A stretch of 43,102 nucleotides of DNA from positions 1 through 43,102 of the forward strand of contig CAMDOH010000018.1 in assembly GCA_945903605.1 (NCBI GenBank). Reading direction: 5' to 3'. Both the position numbers and the translations under genes were made by a program. Source of the DNA: Akkermansia muciniphila (GTDB lineage: Bacteria > Verrucomicrobiota > Verrucomicrobiia > Limisphaerales > UBA1100). Under the pieces are notes generated by a model, which saw only the letters and a program-made list of their open reading frames with translations, was not told where the DNA came from and did not search any database. Below are positions 39,601 to 43,102 of this stretch, in pieces. Every line of letters starts with the position of its first letter. The first letter of the stretch is position 1.

Positions 39601-39816
39601 GTCGCCGCCTTTGATCATCGCCGCGCGCGAGTCGAGTCGCAGGCCGCCTTTGAGCTTGAGCGCCGTCGAACTGTGGCACTCATAACATTTGGCCACGAGC
39701 AGCGGACGGACCTTCTTCTCGAAAAAATCAGTGTCCGCAACGCTCGGTTCGGCTGCGCGAATAGAAGCCGCGATGCCGAGAATCATGCAAATGAAACTGA
39801 TGCGTGCGGTGTTCAT
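36694..39816 (-). CDS. PSCyt1-DUF1549-DUF1553 (PSD1) c-type cytochrome protein
   Basis: MNTARISFICMILGIAASIRAAEP signal; [77 protein letters not shown]. Start set at internal Met 39816. Confidence 0.93.
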   Translation of the reverse strand: MNTARISFICMILGIAASIRAAEPSVADTDFFEKKVRPLLVAKCYECHSSTALKLKGGLRLDSRAAMIKGGDSGPAMIAGKPETSRLIRAVGYDDVNLQMPPKARLAATEVATLTEWIRLGAPWPKEGPAQAATISEFNLAKRKAAHWSWQPVRDQTPPQVKQKDWPRTSLDSFILAKLEQNQIKPAPPAEKRTLIRRANLDITGLPPTPNEIDAFLADTSPDAFAKVVDRLLASPHFGERWARHWLDLVRYAETRGHEFEPIIPNAWQYRDYVIRALNADVPYNAFVTEHIAGDLMPTPRLHPVTGGNESILGTGFWFLGEEVHSPVDIRADECDRLDNRLDVMSKTFLGLTVACARCHDHKFDAISQKDYYALTGFLISGSYRQTRFETAEQHKRAAATLALLRAKSEPELRRSLATALRTELPKLAAAVLIESAKDTTVFPPRAAEISKDSLVIVDYGRTPNRQWLQDGVAFIPVKRGQLRFGQTNEVTGVTQLDAAEFDPSWKSIRSIGQQEGSALGKWNREGRTLRTPEFILTGGWVHYLVRGGGRAYAAVNSHLIVQGPLHGAVMNTWKPGNGWHWVSHNLTAYKGHRLHVEISPSDDGDLSVACVVQSNAPASGALKPAGRPSEVELAKHLDSTLRELDAGTVSADNAALADWLVRHRSKLIPAEAPNTLAFGKLASDFAADAGKTIAGVRLESQLAPAMFEGSGADEFLLIRGSSRTPGPVVPRRFLEAIGGLQQPQLNTGGERFALARQMSDWTNPFTSRVAVNRVWHHLLGRGIVASVDNFGVMGEQPSHPELLDHLATRFTKVHGWSLKNLIREILLSNTWQMRSDPADAGAELRDAQNVLLHRANVRRLEGEIIRDSILAVSGRLNPQIGGAPVDIHLTAFMEGRGRPASGPLDGDGRRSLYTAVRRNFLSPMMLAFDTPIPFSTVGRRNISNVPAQALILMNDPFVVQQAEVWAKRALTQKAVDTNDRITQLYAAAFGRSPSGNELASARRFLDEQARERGCAPDDVRIWADYCHVLFNVKEFIFIN

Positions 39817-39870
39817 GAAAATATGACTGCGCAAGTGTTGCGGTCCGAGGCCGCAATAACAAGCCACCGT

Positions 39871-41310
39871 TCAGGCTATGATCTCCTTCACCACGTTGCC
39901 GAACACATCCGTGAGCCGGTAGTCGCGGCCCGCGTGGCGATAGGTCAGACGCGTGTGATCAAAGCCCAGCAGGTGCAGCATCGTGGCGTGGAAGTCGTGG
40001 ACGTGGACGCCGTTCGTCGCCACCGCGTTGCCGTGCTCGTCGCTCTCGCCGTAGCTGAAGCCGCCCTTCACGCCGCCGCCGGCCATCCAGCAGGTGAACG
40101 CCTGCGCGTGATGCTCACGGCCCTTCGCGTCCTTCGTCGTGTTGAACGGCGTGCGGCCAAACTCCGTGGCCCACACAACGAGCGTGTCCTTCAACATGTC
40201 GCGACTCTTCAAATCCTTCAGCAACGCGGCCATCGGCTGGTCCACGTTGCGCGCGAGCGGCGCGTGTCCGGCCATGTCGCCGTGCGCGTCCCAGTTGCCA
40301 GATGCGCCGGTGTCAATCAGCTCGATGAACCGCACGCCGCGCTCCGCCAGTCGGCGCGCGATGAGACACTGCCACGCGAAACCCTTCGTACTGCCGCGCG
40401 GCAAACCGTAGAGCTGATGCGTCGCGTCGGTTTCCTTCGCGAGGTCGAACGCCTCCGGCGCGGCGGCCTGCATGCCGTAAGCGGTCTCGAAGGACTTGAT
40501 GCGCGCCGCGAGTTGTCCATCGTTCCCGCGCGCGAGCAGATGCTTTTTGTTGAACGCCGCGCCGAGGCCGAGTTCCATTTCCTGCAACTCCGCGTCCGCA
40601 ATGCGCCGGTTGATGTTCGGCACCGGCTCCGGACCGGGCACTACACGCGTGCCTTGATGGCAGCCGGGGAGAAAATCTGCCGACCACACCTGCCCGCCGG
40701 CATACGGCAGCACCGGCGCGATCACCATGAAGCTCGGCAGGTTCGCGTTCTCCGTACCGAGACCGTAGCTCACCCACGAGCCGACGCTCGGCCGCGTGAA
40801 CGTGACCGACCCGGTGTGGATGCCCAGCGTCGCCTGCGCGTGGTCCGCGTGGTCATTGAACATCGAGCGGATGAGGCAGAGGTCGTCCGCGCACTCGGCG
40901 GTCTTGGGAAACAGCTCGCTGATCCAAAGGCCAGACTTGCCGCGTTGTTTGAACTCCCAGCCGGGCTTCTTATAAAACTTCACCGCGCTCCGGTTATCCA
41001 GCGCGAAGGCATCCAGCATCTTCTTCGGCACTTCGTATGGCTGATTGTGATCCGCGATGAGGCGCGGTTTGTAATCCCACGAATCCACGTGCGACGCCCC
41101 GCCCGACATGTGCAGGAAAATGACCCGCTTCGCCTTCGGCGTGAAATGCGGCTGCTTCGGCGCAAGCGGATCCACCGGCGCGGGCGCGGCGGCGGTGGCG
41201 GTGGTGGAACTGGTGGCGCGCTTCGCATCCGCGGCAAGCAAGTCGGAGATAATGCCGGGCAACAGGAGCGAACTCCCAGCGAGCGAGCGGATGGCGGTGC
41301 GGCGGTTCAT
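39871..41310 (-). CDS. DUF1501 family protein, Tat-like signal (GREHH subtype), with no intact upstream PSD1
   Basis: MNRRTAIRSLAGSSLLLPGIISDLLAAD; GGASHVDSWDYKPRL; TEFGRTPFNTTKDAKGREHHAQAFTCWMAGGGVKGG; DVFGNVVKEIIA*. Confidence 0.92.
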   Translation of the reverse strand: MNRRTAIRSLAGSSLLLPGIISDLLAADAKRATSSTTATAAAPAPVDPLAPKQPHFTPKAKRVIFLHMSGGASHVDSWDYKPRLIADHNQPYEVPKKMLDAFALDNRSAVKFYKKPGWEFKQRGKSGLWISELFPKTAECADDLCLIRSMFNDHADHAQATLGIHTGSVTFTRPSVGSWVSYGLGTENANLPSFMVIAPVLPYAGGQVWSADFLPGCHQGTRVVPGPEPVPNINRRIADAELQEMELGLGAAFNKKHLLARGNDGQLAARIKSFETAYGMQAAAPEAFDLAKETDATHQLYGLPRGSTKGFAWQCLIARRLAERGVRFIELIDTGASGNWDAHGDMAGHAPLARNVDQPMAALLKDLKSRDMLKDTLVVWATEFGRTPFNTTKDAKGREHHAQAFTCWMAGGGVKGGFSYGESDEHGNAVATNGVHVHDFHATMLHLLGFDHTRLTYRHAGRDYRLTDVFGNVVKEIIA

Positions 41311-41556
41311 ACGAAAGTTCGACGCTGATTGAAGCCATTTTCTGCAAACTTACGAACTAAAATATTGACCCATCCCGTGCGTATACCGCATGTTATCTCT
41401 CGGCCACCATGAGAGAACTTAGGAGAAATCCTATTTGCACGGCGCCCATAGCTGGGCTGCAAGGTTCGTATCCGTTCATCGAGCGTTCCTTGCTCTTTGG
41501 GGAACCCTTTTCAACGGTTCAACAGTCATTTCTAACGGGTGTTCTCCCGTTCTTGA

Positions 41557-41746
41557 GCGCTGGCGAATGGGTTTGGCTTCGTCGCCTCACTCGCCAACCG
41601 CATCAAGGGCCACGCCGATTATACCAAGGCAGATGGCGAAGTGCTCGGGCTGTAAGCCCCCGCCCGCCCCCGGCGCGACCGTGCTGTGGAAGCATCGCGG
41701 TGACGGGATGAAGTATGCGGCTGTGGCTGAAATGAGAACTGAATGA
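41557..41746 (+). pseudogene. Possible decayed fragments of a fibronectin-like/hypothetical protein gene
   Basis: ALANGFGFVASLANRIKGHADYTKADGEVLGL* (frame at 41557) followed in another frame by PPPAPGATVLWKHRGDGMKYAAVAEMRTE*. From memory these resemble the start and end of a hypothetical protein common in Verrucomicrobia; not verified. Confidence 0.35.
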
Positions 41747-41801
41747 ACACTCCATGAGCAGTCTAGACGACCCCCAATCCGAGGGAGAGGCGTAGTCGCC
41801 G

Positions 41802-42299
41802 ATGAATACAAAGCATCCAGCGCCGTGGTTGAGTTGGATTTTCTATGTACAAGGAATATTATTGTTTATTGCGGCTCTGTGCCTGCTCGTCATCTATATC
41901 ATATTGTATGCGGATAATAGTAGGGCCGAGCACGAGCTGCTGGGCATTGCCGTTGGTTTAGTGGCCCTGGGGTGGACCTATTTGGCAATAGGCATGGCGA
42001 TCCATCAAGTGCTCGATTTTCTTTACCGCTCGGCTGAAGCCAATGAGGCGATGCAGGAACTGTTGAAAAGGCAAATCCGAGTACTCGCGGCTCGTGAGAA
42101 TGCCCCGGCCGTTCAGCCTCCCGTTGCCAAGTTTTATACGATTACCGAACCTGACACACCTCCTGTGAAACAGGCTGCGGATGAACTCAAATCCACATGC
42201 GGGCATTGTTCCACGCAGATTTTGTTTCCGCGCGAGGGCGTTGGTCAAAAGGTGCCCTGTCCAGCCTGTGGGAATGCGGTATTGCTCGCGGCGAATTAG
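41802..42299 (+). CDS. Small membrane protein with C-terminal zinc-ribbon-like motif
   Basis: Two hydrophobic segments (WIFYVQGILLFIAALCLLVIYIILY; LLGIAVGLVALGWTYLAIGMAI) and CGHCSTQILFPREGVGQKVPCPACGNAVLL (two CxxC knuckles). Confidence 0.75.
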   Translation: MNTKHPAPWLSWIFYVQGILLFIAALCLLVIYIILYADNSRAEHELLGIAVGLVALGWTYLAIGMAIHQVLDFLYRSAEANEAMQELLKRQIRVLAARENAPAVQPPVAKFYTITEPDTPPVKQAADELKSTCGHCSTQILFPREGVGQKVPCPACGNAVLLAAN

Positions 42300-42348
42300 T
42301 GGCGATGCCGCGCTTGCGCTGGGAATCCGTTGGACCTAGTATGAAGCC

Positions 42349-42567
42349 ATGAAGTTCACCGCTGTCTATGAGCCGGCTGCCGAGGGAGGTTACGTGGCTT
42401 GGCTGGAGGAGATGCCGGGCGTCCAGACGCAGGGCGAAACATTGGACGAGGCGAAGGCGAACTTGCTGGATGCCTTCCAGCTCTCCCTCGAATACCTGCG
42501 CGAGAAGGCGCGCAAAGCGGAGTCTCCCCAGAGCGTGCGCGAGCCCATCGAGCTAGGCACGCTGTGA
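42349..42567 (+). CDS. hicB: HicB-family antitoxin
   Basis: MKFTAVYEPAAEGGYVAWLEEMPGVQTQGETLDEAKANLLDAFQLSLEYLRE, typical HicB partial RNase-H-like fold. Confidence 0.85.
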   Translation: MKFTAVYEPAAEGGYVAWLEEMPGVQTQGETLDEAKANLLDAFQLSLEYLREKARKAESPQSVREPIELGTL

Positions 42568-42749
42568 AGCTGGCGGACTTGGAACGGCATCTGCGCCGCC
42601 ACGGCTGCCAGCTCAAACGCGAGGGTGGTCGGCATTCCATCTGGGAGAATCCAGTCCGTGATACTTGGAGTGCCGTTCCCCGTCACCGCGAAATCAAGGA
42701 GCACCTCGCCCGAGGCATCTGCCGTCAGCTGGAGATTCCGTTGCCGTAG
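42564..42749 (+). CDS. hicA: HicA-family mRNA interferase toxin (GTG start)
   Basis: GTG at 42564 overlapping the hicB TGA (GTGA): VKLADLERHLRRHGCQLKREGGRHSIWENPVRDTWSAVPRHREIKEHLARGICRQLEIPLP*. Catalytic-His region GGRHSIW and RHREIKEHLARGICRQLEI typical of HicA. Confidence 0.85.
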   Translation: MKLADLERHLRRHGCQLKREGGRHSIWENPVRDTWSAVPRHREIKEHLARGICRQLEIPLP

Positions 42750-42779
42750 CGAAACCCCTTCGCTCAGGACAATTCTGGA

Positions 42780-42971
42780 TCAATCGAGATAAAGAAACTC
42801 ATTCGCGCCGAGCAGCGCGCGGCTGAGGCTGGACCAGGCTTGGTCGGCGGGGAGTTTCTTCGCGGCGAGCTTCTCCCGGAATTGCGCGAGGTAATCCGTC
42901 GCCATGCGGAGTTCATCCGGCTGCGGCGGGTGGGCGTAGAGGGCGAGGAAGGCGGCAGGACTTGCTTTGAC
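42780..42971 (-). pseudogene. Truncated PSD1 (DUF1553) C-terminal tail
   Basis: VKASPAAFLALYAHPPQPDELRMATDYLAQFREKLAAKKLPADQAWSSLSRALLGANEFLYLD*, matching the C-terminal tails of all PSD1 proteins here; in-frame stop at 42972-42974 and no upstream domain. Confidence 0.85.
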
Positions 42972-43001
42972 TCACCCGGACGGTTCCGGTATTTTGTGAT
43001 C

Positions 43002-43102
43002 ATGAATTCCGAAATCATCTTCGAGGTGACGGAGGCCGAGGAGGGCGGTTACTGCGCCTCCGCCTTGGGCTTTGGCATCCATACGCAGGGTGAGACCCTG
43101 GA
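43002..43102 (+). CDS. Second HicB-like antitoxin (5' part, runs off window)
   Basis: MNSEIIFEVTEAEEGGYCASALGFGIHTQGETL, same EGGYxA...TQGETL pattern as the first hicB. Confidence 0.7.
   Translation, partial: MNSEIIFEVTEAEEGGYCASALGFGIHTQGETL

Noticed and set aside
5147-41310. Calling the DUF1501 proteins active sulfatases
   Set aside because: No C/S-x-P-S-R formylglycine-type sulfatase signature was seen in these seven proteins; only a distant superfamily resemblance is supportable.
39337-41328. 663-aa plus-strand ORF spanning parts of PSD1 and DUF1501 on the other strand
   Set aside because: Spans two real opposite-strand genes and their intergenic gap; Arg/His-rich, no domain.
41409-41711. 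100-aa plus-strand ORF
   Set aside because: No recognisable product; overlaps the frame-broken fossil and is better explained as non-coding or decayed sequence.
1-43102. CRISPR array, tRNA or rRNA genes
   Set aside because: No regularly spaced short repeats, tRNA-like cloverleaf with conserved TTCGANTC arm, or rRNA core sequences noticed by eye; a tRNAscan/Infernal run would be needed to exclude them fully.

Overview
High-GC window from a PVC-type bacterium (gene content suggests Verrucomicrobiota or Planctomycetota; inferred, not proven). It is dominated by secreted c-type cytochrome / DUF1549-DUF1553 (PSD1) proteins, each followed directly by a Tat-exported DUF1501 protein. I count six intact PSD1->DUF1501 pairs, one DUF1592-type + DUF1552 pair at the left edge, and one broken pair at the right edge (DUF1501 at 39871-41310, PSD1 tail fossil at 42780-42971, separated by a HicBA toxin-antitoxin module and other small genes). 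Interspersed are a PfkB kinase + SDR pair, two divergent heme/beta-propeller dehydrogenases, and an oppositely oriented PhyH-like dioxygenase + FkbM methyltransferase cassette flanked by a 30-bp direct repeat made of the 3' end of a DUF1501 gene. Main structural observations: (a) strict pairing with Sec/Tat split and near-zero spacing; (b) an 86-nt, 84/86-identical inverted repeat between two convergent DUF1501 genes, suggesting gene conversion; (c) a beta-sandwich-like module shared by three otherwise different proteins, apparently with its halves in swapped order in one; (d) insertion scars and gene fossils. No rRNA, tRNA or CRISPR was recognised. All assignments come from reading motifs by eye; no searches were run.
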